Below are positions 44,546-53,095 of a DNA stretch of 64,000 nt, piece by piece. The notes beneath the pieces are model-generated. The model ran no database searches and had not been told where the DNA came from. It was given only the letters and a program-made list of their open reading frames with translations. The stretch comes from Streptomyces cyaneogriseus subsp. noncyanogenus (GTDB lineage Bacteria; Actinomycetota; Actinomycetes; Streptomycetales; Streptomycetaceae), in the NCBI RefSeq assembly GCF_000931445.1, contig NZ_CP010849.1, forward strand, positions 4,154,001 to 4,218,000, written 5' to 3'. The translations under genes were made by a program, and so were the position numbers. Position 1 is the first letter of the stretch. The number at the start of each line of letters is the position of its first letter.

Positions 44546-46093
44546 ATGACGGATGACGCCAAGGCGAGCGGGTTGTCGGACGAGGAACGGCTGGCCCAGC
44601 TCGGCTACACCCAGGTCCTGGCCCGCCGCATGTCGGCGTTCTCCAACTACGCGGTCTCCTTCACGATCATCTCGGTCCTGTCGGGCTGTCTGACCCTCTA
44701 CCTGTTCGGCATGAACACCGGCGGCCCCGCCGTGATCACCTGGGGCTGGGTCGTCGTCGGCCTGATGACCCTCTTCGTCGGGCTCGCCATGGCCGAGATC
44801 TGCTCGGCGTACCCGACCTCGGCCGGGCTGTACTTCTGGGCACACCGGCTGGCGCCCGCGCGGTCGGCCGCGGCCTGGGCCTGGTTCACGGGCTGGTTCA
44901 ACGTGCTGGGCCAGGTGGCGGTGACCGCGGGCATCGACTTCGGCGCCGCCTCCTTCCTCGGCGCCTATCTGAACCTGCAGTTCGGCTTCGAGGTCACCCC
45001 CGGCCGCACGATCCTGCTCTTCGCCGCGATCCTGCTGCTGCACGGCCTGCTGAACACCTTCGGGGTGCGCGTCGTCGGACTGCTCAACAGCGTCAGCGTC
45101 TGGTGGCACGTCCTGGGCGTGGCGGTGATCGCCGGCGCGCTCGCCCTCGTCCCCGACCGGCACCAGCCCGCGTCCTTCGTCTTCGGGGAGTTCGTGAACA
45201 ACACCGGCTGGAGCAGCGGCGCGTACGTCGTCCTGCTCGGCCTGCTGATGGCCCAGTACACCTTCACCGGCTACGACGCCTCCGCCCACATGACGGAGGA
45301 GACCCGCGACGCGTCCACCGCGGGCCCGAAGGGCATCGTCCGCTCGATCTGGACGTCCTGGGCCGCCGGGTTCGTCCTCCTCCTCGGCTTCACCTTCGCG
45401 ATCCAGTCCTACGAGGGCGCCCTCACCTCCCCGACCGGCGCCCCGCCCGCGCAGATCCTGCTCGACGCGCTCGGCGCGACCGCCGGGAAGCTGCTGCTGC
45501 TCGTCGTCATCGGCGCCCAACTCTTCTGCGGCATGGCCTCCGTGACGGCCAACAGCCGCATGATCTACGCCTTCTCGCGGGACGGGGCGCTGCCCTTCTC
45601 CCGCCTGTGGCGCACGGTGAGCCCGCGCACCCGCACCCCGGTCGCCGCCGTGTGGCTGGCGGCGGGCGGCGCGCTGGCCCTGGGGCTGCCGTATCTGATC
45701 AATGTCACGGCGTACGCCGCGGTCACCTCCATCGCTGTGATCGGCCTCTACCTCGCCTATGTCATCCCGACCCTGCTGCGGGTCCGCAAGGGCGCCGCCT
45801 TCCAGCGCGGACCGTGGCATCTGGGCCGCTGGTCGCGGGCGGTGGGCATGGTGGCCGTGGCCTGGGTCGGCTTCATCACCGTGCTGTTCATGCTGCCGCA
45901 GGTGTCCCCGGTGACCTGGGAGACCTTCAACTACGCCCCGGTGGCCGTCCTCGTCGTGCTGGGCTTCGCCGCCATCTGGTGGCGGGTGTCGGCCCGGCAC
46001 TGGTTCCTCGCCCCCGGCCGTACCGGCGACCGTGCCGGTGACAGCGCCGGCGAGGGGACGGCCGCGGCCCCCGCCGAGCCGGTCGATCCATGA
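44546..46093 (+). CDS. APC-family amino acid permease
   Basis: 515 residues, 12 predicted membrane helices. Begins EERLAQLGYTQVLARRMSAFSNYAVSFTIISVLSG, typical of the GABA/amino acid-choline-type APC branch; later TFTGYDASAHMTEETRDAS and GIVRSIWTSW match the conserved consensus. Imports amino acids or polyamines; substrate not deducible. It starts 123 bases after the helicase gene with no ribosome site stronger than GGGGGC. Confidence 0.88.
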   Translation: MTDDAKASGLSDEERLAQLGYTQVLARRMSAFSNYAVSFTIISVLSGCLTLYLFGMNTGGPAVITWGWVVVGLMTLFVGLAMAEICSAYPTSAGLYFWAHRLAPARSAAAWAWFTGWFNVLGQVAVTAGIDFGAASFLGAYLNLQFGFEVTPGRTILLFAAILLLHGLLNTFGVRVVGLLNSVSVWWHVLGVAVIAGALALVPDRHQPASFVFGEFVNNTGWSSGAYVVLLGLLMAQYTFTGYDASAHMTEETRDASTAGPKGIVRSIWTSWAAGFVLLLGFTFAIQSYEGALTSPTGAPPAQILLDALGATAGKLLLLVVIGAQLFCGMASVTANSRMIYAFSRDGALPFSRLWRTVSPRTRTPVAAVWLAAGGALALGLPYLINVTAYAAVTSIAVIGLYLAYVIPTLLRVRKGAAFQRGPWHLGRWSRAVGMVAVAWVGFITVLFMLPQVSPVTWETFNYAPVAVLVVLGFAAIWWRVSARHWFLAPGRTGDRAGDSAGEGTAAAPAEPVDP

Positions 46094-46190
46094 CAGACAC
46101 CCCCTGTCCGGCACCCGGCGCGGCCGTGTCCCCGATACCCGATCGGAGACCGGGCCGTGTCCGGCTATGCTCGGGGTGGCACCCTCGCCT

Positions 46191-46263
46191 GGGCCCTTAG
46201 CTCAATTGGCAGAGCAGTGGACTTTTAATCCATTGGTTGTGGGTTCGAGTCCCACAGGGCCTA
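46191..46263 (+). tRNA. tRNA-Lys(TTT)
   Basis: 73-base cloverleaf: acceptor GGGCCCT/AGGGCCT, D-arm AGCTCAATTGGCAGAGC, anticodon loop CTTTTAA (anticodon TTT), T-arm GGGTTCGAGTCC. Confidence 0.94.
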
Positions 46264-46357
46264 CGGCAGAGCCCCCGCACCGCAGACCCGGTGCGGGGGC
46301 TCGACCCTTTCCCGGCGCCCCGTCCGTCGCGGAGCGCGCCCCGTCCTGGAGCGCCCC

Positions 46358-47488
46358 ATGCCTCTGCCGTACGTCCTGCTGTCCGCCGCCGTCTCCCTGG
46401 ACGGGTACCTGGACGACACCGGGCCCGAGCGCCTGCTGCTGTCGGGTCCGGAGGACTTCGACCGGGTCGACGGGGAACGGGCGTCGGCCGACGCGATCCT
46501 GGTGGGAGCCGGCACGATCCGCGCCGACAACCCGCGGCTGCTCGTCAACTCCGCCGAGCGCCGGGCCGCCCGGATCGCCGCGGGCAAGCCGGAGTTCCCG
46601 CTGAAGGTGGCGGTCAGCGGATCGGGCGAGCTGGACCCGGCGGCGCCGTTCTGGCACACCGGCGGGGACAAGGTCCTGTGCACGACGGAGCGGGGGGCCG
46701 CGCGGGCCCGGGCGCTCGGCATCGCCGCCGACGTCGTCGCGCTCGGCGCCGAACTGGACTGGCGGACGGTGCTGGCGTATCTGCACGACGAGCGCGGGGT
46801 GCGGCGGCTGATGGTGGAGGGCGGCGGCAGCGTCCACACCCAGTTGCTCCGGCAGCGACTCGCCGACGAACTGCAACTCGCGCTGGCGCCGCTGCTCGTC
46901 GGTGACCCGGACGCGCCCCGGCTGTTCGGGCCCGGCGCCTATCAGGACGGGCGGCTGAGGCTGGTGGAGACACGGCGGCTCGGGGACGTCGTGCTCATGC
47001 GGTACCAGCCGACGGCTCCCGGCACGGGCGCCACCGTGTCGGCCGCCGACCGGCACTGGCTCGCGCTCGCCTGCGACCTGGCGGCGCAGTGCCCGCCCTC
47101 GGAGACGGCGTTCAGCGTGGGGGCGGTGGTGGTCGCGGCCGACGGGACCGAACTCGCCCGCGGCCACTCACGGGAGGGCGGGGACGCGGTGGTGCACGCG
47201 GAGGAGGCGGCGCTCGCCAAGACCGACCCGGCCGACCCACGGCTCACGACCGCCACGGTGTACAGCAGCCTGGAGCCGTGCGCCCGCCGCGCCTCCCGGC
47301 CCGCCCCGTGCGCCCGGCTCATCCTCGACGCGGGGGTACGGCGGGTGGTCACGGCCTGGCGCGAGCCCGACACGTTCGTGCCCGGCGCCGACGGCAGCGG
47401 GGTGCTCGCGGCCGGGGGCGCCGCCGTCCTCCTCCTGCCCGAGCTGGAGGCGCGGGCCAAGGCCCCCAACCGCCATCTGACCGGCTGA
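46358..47488 (+). CDS. RibD-like reductase-deaminase with swapped domain order
   Basis: 376 residues. The N-terminal ~215 residues form a RibD_C/dihydrofolate-reductase-like domain (LLSAAVSLDGYLDD, DAILVGAGTIRADNPRLLV, RRLMVEGGGSVHTQLL). The C-terminal ~150 form a cytidine-deaminase-type domain with zinc motif HAEEAAL (~281) and SLEPCARRASRPAPCARLI (~305-323). In ordinary RibD the deaminase comes first. It probably acts on a pyrimidine or a riboflavin-like intermediate, but no other riboflavin genes are nearby. It lies between two tRNA genes. Confidence 0.85.
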   Translation: MPLPYVLLSAAVSLDGYLDDTGPERLLLSGPEDFDRVDGERASADAILVGAGTIRADNPRLLVNSAERRAARIAAGKPEFPLKVAVSGSGELDPAAPFWHTGGDKVLCTTERGAARARALGIAADVVALGAELDWRTVLAYLHDERGVRRLMVEGGGSVHTQLLRQRLADELQLALAPLLVGDPDAPRLFGPGAYQDGRLRLVETRRLGDVVLMRYQPTAPGTGATVSAADRHWLALACDLAAQCPPSETAFSVGAVVVAADGTELARGHSREGGDAVVHAEEAALAKTDPADPRLTTATVYSSLEPCARRASRPAPCARLILDAGVRRVVTAWREPDTFVPGADGSGVLAAGGAAVLLLPELEARAKAPNRHLTG

Positions 47489-47610
47489 CGCACCGGTCCG
47501 CGGCCGGCCGCCCCCGGGCACCCTTCGAAGGCTGAATCCGCAGGTCAGCGCCGTTCTGGAAAGTCATGTTCCGGGGACCTCCAAGATGGCGTACACTAGA
47601 GACACAACGA

Positions 47611-47684
47611 CGCGGGGTGGAGCAGCTCGGTAGCTCGCTGGGCTCATAACCCAGAGGTCGCAGGTTCAAATCCTGTCCCCGCTA
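47611..47684 (+). tRNA. Initiator tRNA-fMet(CAT)
   Basis: 74-base cloverleaf: CGCGGGG acceptor with an unpaired 1:72 position, anticodon loop CTCATAA (anticodon CAT) closed by three G-C pairs (GGG/CCC). Both marks are diagnostic of the initiator tRNA. Confidence 0.93.
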
Positions 47685-47754
47685 CTGAAAGCCGATGGCC
47701 GGAATCCGAAAGGGTTCCGGCCATCGGTGTATCTGCGTCTGCGCGCGGCTCCTT

Positions 47755-47820
47755 CTCTCCCGCGCGGTCATTTCGGTCGCTCTCCCGCGCGGTCATTCGC
47801 TCGCTCTCCCGCGCGGTCAT
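47755..47820. repeat. Three short direct repeats
   Basis: The 17-mer CTCTCCCGCGCGGTCAT occurs three times (47755, 47780, 47804) with 24-25 base spacing, in the gap between tRNA-fMet and the phosphatase gene. Each copy includes CCGCGCGG, a palindrome, so it could be a regulator binding array. Confidence 0.6.
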
Positions 47821-47920
47821 CCGGTCGGCCCTCACGGCTCGCTCCCCGCCCCCGCGCCGGGAACCCTGGACGGGCGGGACGGGGTGACGACGGCGCGGAC
47901 ACGGGACCGGTGGGAGACGA

Positions 47921-49066
47921 GTGGTGCGGCCTGGTGACGTGGAGGAGGAACCGTACGCCAGGGTTCCGCCGCCGGCCGGCGGCCGGGCGGGGCGGCCGGG
48001 CTCCCGTCTCCAGACCCTCGTACGGCTGCTGCCCGCGCTGCTCCTCGTCATCGGCGTGCTCTACGACTGCCTCAGCCCGCGCGACTTCACCGCCGCCCCC
48101 CTCTTCGCCGCCGCACCCCTGGTGGCCGCCCCGCTCTTCTCCCGGCGCGGCACCCTGCTCACCGGGCTCGCCTCCGTCGCCGCCGTCTTCGGGGTCCACC
48201 TCGGCTTCGGTGTCCTGGCGCGGGCGGACGCGCTCACCGAGCTGGTCACCGTGGCGACGGTCGCCGCGCTCGCCGTGCTCATCAACGGCCTCGTCCGGCG
48301 CACCGGCGAGCGCCTGGCCTCCGCCCGTGAGATCGCCGAGGCGGCCCAGCGGGCGGTGCTGCCCGAGCCCGCCGAGCGGATCGGCGGCTTCGAGATCGCG
48401 GCCTGCTACGAGGCGGCGCAGGCGGACGCGTTCATCGGCGGCGACCTGTACGCCGTGCAGGACAGCCCGCACGGTCTCCGGCTCGTCGTCGGGGACGTGC
48501 GCGGAAAGGGCATGGGGGCGGTCGCGGCGGTCGCCGTGGTGATCGGGGCGTTCCGGGAGGCCGCGGAACAGGAGGCGACGCTGGAGGCGGTCGCCCAGCG
48601 CCTGGAGCGGGCGCTGGCCCGCGAAGGCACCCGGCGGGAAGGGCTCGACGCCTTCGAGGGGTTCACCACCGCCGTCCTCGCCGAACTCCCGCACGGCGAC
48701 GGGATCGCCCGCATCGTCAACCGGGGGCATCCGCCGCCGCTGCTGCTGTACGCCGACGGCACCCTGCGCACCCTGCTGCCCACCCGGGAGTATTCGCTGC
48801 CCCTGGGCATGGGGGAGCTGGGCGTCTGGCCCGACCGGGCCGAGGAGGTCGTCCTCCCCGGCGGGGCAACGCTGCTCTTCTACACCGACGGCCTCACCGA
48901 AGCCCGCGACCGCCACGGCGAGTTCTACGACCCCGGCGTCCGGCTCGCCGGCCGCACCTTCCCCCACCCCGCCGAGCTGCTGGCCGCGCTCGCCGACGAG
49001 GTGCGCCGGCACTCCGTGGGCGGCATGGCCGACGACATGGCGCTGCTCGCCGTACGGCGTCCCTGA
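47921..49066 (+). CDS. SpoIIE/PP2C-type membrane protein phosphatase
   Basis: 381 residues. Three or four membrane helices in the first ~135 residues (LVRLLPALLLVIGVLYDCLS; PLVAAPLFSRRGTLLTGLASVAAVFGV; LVTVATVAALAVLINGLV), then a SpoIIE-type phosphatase domain: AQADAFIGGDLYAVQ, LVVGDVRGKGMGAVA, IVNRGHPPPLLL, TLLFYTDGLTEARD, GGMADDMALLAVR. Such proteins dephosphorylate anti-sigma-factor antagonists in the many stress sigma networks of Streptomyces. GTG at 47921. No anti-sigma partner is adjacent. Confidence 0.88.
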   Translation: MVRPGDVEEEPYARVPPPAGGRAGRPGSRLQTLVRLLPALLLVIGVLYDCLSPRDFTAAPLFAAAPLVAAPLFSRRGTLLTGLASVAAVFGVHLGFGVLARADALTELVTVATVAALAVLINGLVRRTGERLASAREIAEAAQRAVLPEPAERIGGFEIAACYEAAQADAFIGGDLYAVQDSPHGLRLVVGDVRGKGMGAVAAVAVVIGAFREAAEQEATLEAVAQRLERALAREGTRREGLDAFEGFTTAVLAELPHGDGIARIVNRGHPPPLLLYADGTLRTLLPTREYSLPLGMGELGVWPDRAEEVVLPGGATLLFYTDGLTEARDRHGEFYDPGVRLAGRTFPHPAELLAALADEVRRHSVGGMADDMALLAVRRP

Positions 49067-49324
49067 CCGCGCCGCCGCTTCCTTGATCGATGTCACGAAC
49101 GGTGATGGGGCGACCGCCCTGCGCATAACAACTGACAAACCATCAGATTTGATCCGGTGTGAGATCGATATCTGAGGGGTGGTCAACTCGCCCAAGATGA
49201 CCCGTTAGTGACCGGTTAATCCCCCTGGAAATCGTTAATGATCAAGCGGAACGGCTTGGAATCCGCACCTGGCGTCTATTAACGTTCGATAACGCAGCGC
49301 GGTCGTCCCAGCCGTCACAAAAGG
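49067..49324. promoter_or_regulatory. Promoter region upstream of the ydaO riboswitch
   Basis: About 260 bases without a gene and clearly lower in GC than the surroundings (AACAACTGACAAACC near 49127; TTAACGTTCGATAACG near 49278). Probably the promoter of the M23 peptidase transcript. Confidence 0.5.
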
Positions 49325-49480
49325 CGGCTCCGTGCGCACGCGCCGAATCCCGTCAGGGAACCGGGGAACCACCACCTTGGGGTGAATCGGGCGTATACGG
49401 CCGTGGAGACACGGCGGTTATACGCGCGTAGGAGACCTTCCTGCTCCGAACCCGTCAGCTAACCCGGTAGGCGGAGAAGG
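49325..49480 (+). ncRNA. ydaO-type c-di-AMP riboswitch
   Basis: Contains the conserved ydaO/yuaA blocks in order: CGTCAGGGAACCGGGGAACC (49351-49370), TTGGGGTGAATCGGGCG (49377-49393), a variable hairpin (49398-49430), TAGGAGACCTTCCTGCTCCGAA (49429-49450, given in part) and AACCCGTCAGCTAACCCGG (49449-49467), with CTCCG/CGGAG able to close P1 (49328-49332 with 49472-49476). In Streptomyces this class sits ahead of cell-wall peptidase genes and shuts expression off when c-di-AMP binds. It lies in the leader of the M23 peptidase gene. Confidence 0.93.
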
Positions 49481-49500
49481 AAGGAAAGGAGCGCGCCCAC

Positions 49501-50538
49501 GTGGCGTCCAACCGGCCTGCCCCCGAGGCCCCGTTCGTGCCGAGCCCCCGTGACACCGATGCCTTCGGTCACGGCGGTCCCCTTCCCGGCGAGGGTCCCT
49601 TCGAGGAGTGGAACCCCACCGCGGAGTCCGTCCGCCCGGTACGCGGCCGGCACCGCGTAGCCAAGCAGCGCGGCGGACTCGCCCGCAGCTCCACCGTCCT
49701 CGGCGTCGGCGTCATCGCCGCGGTCGGCGCGGGCGGCATGGCCAGCGCACAGGCCGGCAAGTCGCCGGTGCCGATCTCCATGCCCGATCTGCCGTCCGTG
49801 GCATCGCTCGTGGCGGCCGACGAGGAGCAGTCCGCGCCGGAGGTCTCCGCGGCTCCGCTCAGCAGCGCCGGCATGACCTCCTCCGACACCGCGCAGGGTG
49901 CCGCCGACGCCGGTGAGGCGCTGCGGGCGCGGATCATGGCCCAGGCCGAGCAGCAGCAGGACCAGGTCGAGAGCAAGGCCGTCGCCGAGGCGGCCGCCGC
50001 CGCCGAGGAGGAGGCGGCGCGGGCCGCGGCCGAGGCGGCGAAGGAGGCCGAGGCCAAGGCCGCCGCCGAGAAGGCGAAGGCCGAGGAGGAGGCCCGCAAG
50101 AAGGCCGAGGCCGAGCGGCTCGCCGAACTCGCCCGTCAGTACGCGCTGCCGACCTCCTCGTACACCCTCACCTCCACCTTCGGGCAGGCCGGGCCGTACT
50201 GGTCCTCCGGCCACCACACCGGCCTCGACTTCGCCGCCCCCACCGGCACGCTGATCAAGGCCGTGCACAGCGGCACGATCACCTCGGCGGGCTGGGACGG
50301 CTCCTACGGCTACAAGACGGTGCTCACCCTCGAGGACGGCACGGAGATCTGGTACGCCCACCAGTCCTCCATCAGCGTCAGCGTGGGGCAGAAGGTCGCC
50401 ACCGGGGACGTGATCGGGCGCGTGGGCGCCACCGGCAACGTCACGGGCGCGCATCTGCACCTGGAGGTCCACCCGGAGGGGTCCGGCTCGGGCGTGGACC
50501 CGGCGGCCTGGCTGCGGAGCAAGGGCCTCACCCTCTGA
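49501..50538 (+). CDS. M23-family peptidase under c-di-AMP riboswitch control
   Basis: 345 residues. A cytosolic N-terminal ~65 residues, a single membrane or signal segment (STVLGVGVIAAVGAGGMASAQA), an Ala/Glu/Lys coiled coil (~140-215) and a C-terminal LytM/M23 domain with zinc ligands in HHTGLDFAAPTGT (~238) and AHLHLEVHPEG (~318). A likely peptidoglycan DD-endopeptidase acting outside the membrane. GTG at 49501 shortly after GAAGGAAAGGAG. The long coiled coil resembles EnvC-like activators, so it could also be non-catalytic, but both metal motifs look intact. Confidence 0.92.
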   Translation: MASNRPAPEAPFVPSPRDTDAFGHGGPLPGEGPFEEWNPTAESVRPVRGRHRVAKQRGGLARSSTVLGVGVIAAVGAGGMASAQAGKSPVPISMPDLPSVASLVAADEEQSAPEVSAAPLSSAGMTSSDTAQGAADAGEALRARIMAQAEQQQDQVESKAVAEAAAAAEEEAARAAAEAAKEAEAKAAAEKAKAEEEARKKAEAERLAELARQYALPTSSYTLTSTFGQAGPYWSSGHHTGLDFAAPTGTLIKAVHSGTITSAGWDGSYGYKTVLTLEDGTEIWYAHQSSISVSVGQKVATGDVIGRVGATGNVTGAHLHLEVHPEGSGSGVDPAAWLRSKGLTL

Positions 50539-50602
50539 CAGCGCGGTGGAATGCGGGGGTGTGGGGGAATATGCCTCACTGGTCCCGGTGTTGCGGTGAA
50601 GC

Positions 50603-51547
50603 ATGACCTGTCTTCACAAGCTCGGTTACTCGGACCTCGAGGTCTTCCCCCTCGCCCTCGGCGGCAACGTCTTCGGCTGGACCGCCGACGAGGCGGCCTC
50701 CTTCGCCGTCCTCGACGCCTACACGGCCGCCGGGGGCAACTTCGTCGACACCGCCGACTCCTACTCCGCCTGGGTCGACGGCAACAGCGGCGGTGAGTCC
50801 GAGACCATCATCGGCAAGTGGCTGAAGGCCCGCGGCAACCGCGCGGACGTCGTCCTCGCCACCAAGGTCAGCCAGCACCCCGAGTACCAGGGCCTGTCCG
50901 CGGCAAACATCAAGGCCGCGGCCGACGCCTCGCTGCGCCGCCTGGGCACCGACCACATCGACCTCTACTACACCCACTTCGACAAGCCCGAGGTGCCGGT
51001 GGAGGAGATCCTCGGCGCCCTCGACGAGCTGGTGCGGGCGGGCAAGGTGCGGTACATCGCCGCCTCCAACATCTCCGCCGAGCGGCTGCGGGCCTCCCTG
51101 GAGTTCTCCGAGCGCGAGGGCCTCGCCCGGTACGTCGCGCTCCAGCCCCACTACAACCTCGTCTCGCGCGACACCTACGAGGGCGAGCTCCGAGACGTGG
51201 CCGAGCGGGCCGGGCTGGCCGCCGTCCCGTACTTCGCGCTCGCCTCCGGCTTCCTCACCGGCAAGTACCGGCCCGGCGCCGCCGTCGACAGTGCGCGAGC
51301 CGAGGGCGCCGCGCGGCACCTCGGCTCCGAGCGCGGTCAGCGGGTCCTCGCCGCCCTGGACGAGATCGCCCAGGCCCACAACGCGCCGGTGGCCACGGTC
51401 GCCCTGGCCTGGCTCGCGGCCCAGCCGACGGTGGCCGCGCCGATCGCCTCCGCCCGGACCGTGGAACAGCTCCCCGCGCTCCTCAGGGTGGCCGAGCTGA
51501 CCCTGACGGCGGAGGAGCTCGACAAACTGACGGAGGCGTCCGCCTGA
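50603..51547 (+). CDS. Aldo/keto reductase
   Basis: 314 residues, TIM barrel. LHKLGYSDLEVFPLALGGNVFGW at the start, catalytic Asp/Tyr in FVDTADSYSAW, Lys in VVLATKVS, His in DLYYTHFDKP, and the NADPH-binding C-terminal segment IASARTVEQL. General NADPH-dependent carbonyl reductase; substrate unknown. ATG at 50603, 64 bases after the peptidase gene. Confidence 0.9.
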   Translation: MTCLHKLGYSDLEVFPLALGGNVFGWTADEAASFAVLDAYTAAGGNFVDTADSYSAWVDGNSGGESETIIGKWLKARGNRADVVLATKVSQHPEYQGLSAANIKAAADASLRRLGTDHIDLYYTHFDKPEVPVEEILGALDELVRAGKVRYIAASNISAERLRASLEFSEREGLARYVALQPHYNLVSRDTYEGELRDVAERAGLAAVPYFALASGFLTGKYRPGAAVDSARAEGAARHLGSERGQRVLAALDEIAQAHNAPVATVALAWLAAQPTVAAPIASARTVEQLPALLRVAELTLTAEELDKLTEASA

Positions 51548-51599
51548 GGACGCGCCCGGACGGGCCCCCGCGCCGTCGGCTCCGGGGGCTCGGCGGGGG

Positions 51600-53045
51600 C
51601 TAGGAGCGGTACGGGTTGTATCCGTGATACGGCTGCGGCTGCGGCTGCGGCTGTGGGTGGGGCTGCGGCTGGTACGGGGCGGGGGCGGCGTAGGGCGCCT
51701 GCGGGTGCGGGTGCGGGTGCGGGTGCGGGTGCGGGTGCGGGTGCGGGGGCCGGGTCGGCGCCGGGCCGTACGGGGCCCAGGGCATCGGTGGCGGCATGAC
51801 CGGCGGCGGCGCGGTGATCCGTGCCGCGTGTTCCAGCGCCGGGCGGGCCAGCTCGTGCCGGTTCCACAGCTCCCCCAGCAGCTCCCGCTCCCGTACCGCG
51901 AAGTCGGCGCCCGCCCGCCCGTGCCGGGCCCGGTGGCGCAGGAACGCCAGAGAGGTCGCGTACGCCTCGTACCGCGTGACCGCCCGGGCCGCCGGTTTCC
52001 CCCCGTACCGGCGGGCGTACTGCCGCGCGATGCGGCGCGCCCGCATCGAGCCCAGCGCGTACGGCTCGGACGGGGAGAGCCAGCCGGCCGCCACGTAGGG
52101 CGGAAGCTCGGTCCGCACCGTCCTCAGCTCGCGCTGCCGCGTCCAGATCACCAGCCAGGTGAGCAGGCCGAACGCCGGCACCATGAACGCCGCGTACACC
52201 GCGAGGAAGCCGAGGTCGCCGAGGGTCGAGGAGCCGTTCCACAGCGCGTGCATGCCCATCGCGAGCAGCAGGCCGGTCAGCGGGAGCAGCACGCGCGGCG
52301 CCGCACGGCGGTCCGGGCGCAGCGCGGCGATGCCGAAGCCGATGCCCGTGAGCACCGTGAACAGCGGATGCGCGAACGGCGACATCACGATGCGTACGAA
52401 GAAGGTCGCGGCGGTGACGGAGGCGATGCCGGTGTCACCGGTGAGCTGGTCGGTGCCGAAGGCGGTGCCGAGGTACAGGATGTTCTCGGTGAACGCGAAG
52501 CCGGTGGCGGTGACGCCGGCTATGACGACCCCGTCGACGATGCCGGTGAAGTCCCGCCGGCGGAAGAGGAAGACCAGCAGGACGGCGGCGGCCTTCGCGG
52601 ACTCCTCGACGACCGGGGCTATGACGGTGGCGCCCAGTGTGTCGGCGCCGTCCGGGTCCGCGGTCGCGGTCGCTATCCACTGGGTCGCGAAGCTGTTGGC
52701 GACGATCGCGATGAGCGCGGCGGCGCAGGCTCCCCAGGCGAAGGAGAAGAGCAGGTTGCGCCAGGGCCCCGGCTGGACCCGGTCCAGCCACCGGAACGCG
52801 GCCAGCAGCAGCGGCACCGGCAGGACGGCGAGGCCGAGGCCCACCAGGAACCCCTGTGTGCCGGTCTCCTCGCGGACCAGGGCCAGGATGACCAGGCCGG
52901 AGAGGGCCAGCAGGGTGATCAGCGCGCCGTAGCGCACCCAGGGGCGCTGCCACCAGTGCGGATGCGTGTGCCGCAGGGGCCCGGCGGGAGGACCGCTCGG
53001 CGGGCGGGTGGGGTACGTCGTCGGGTGCGGGGGACTGGTGGCCAC
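51600..53045 (-). CDS. PrsW-family intramembrane metalloprotease
   Basis: 481 residues from the GTG at 53045. Eight or so membrane helices between ~40 and ~320 with the PrsW motifs VVEESAKAAAVLLVF (EExxK), FAFTENILYLG, PFAHPLFTVLTG and MGMHALWNGSS. PrsW proteases cleave membrane anti-sigma factors. A cytosolic domain (~340-420) and a repetitive Pro/His tail follow, encoded by six-base GGTGCG tandem repeats around 51700-51750 and by Gln/Pro repeats. Confidence 0.88.
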   Translation of the reverse strand: MATSPPHPTTYPTRPPSGPPAGPLRHTHPHWWQRPWVRYGALITLLALSGLVILALVREETGTQGFLVGLGLAVLPVPLLLAAFRWLDRVQPGPWRNLLFSFAWGACAAALIAIVANSFATQWIATATADPDGADTLGATVIAPVVEESAKAAAVLLVFLFRRRDFTGIVDGVVIAGVTATGFAFTENILYLGTAFGTDQLTGDTGIASVTAATFFVRIVMSPFAHPLFTVLTGIGFGIAALRPDRRAAPRVLLPLTGLLLAMGMHALWNGSSTLGDLGFLAVYAAFMVPAFGLLTWLVIWTRQRELRTVRTELPPYVAAGWLSPSEPYALGSMRARRIARQYARRYGGKPAARAVTRYEAYATSLAFLRHRARHGRAGADFAVRERELLGELWNRHELARPALEHAARITAPPPVMPPPMPWAPYGPAPTRPPHPHPHPHPHPHPHPQAPYAAPAPYQPQPHPQPQPQPQPYHGYNPYRS

Positions 53046-53095
53046 GGCATTGACCCTAACGAGACGAAGGCACCGCCCGCGGGGAGCGGCGGGCT

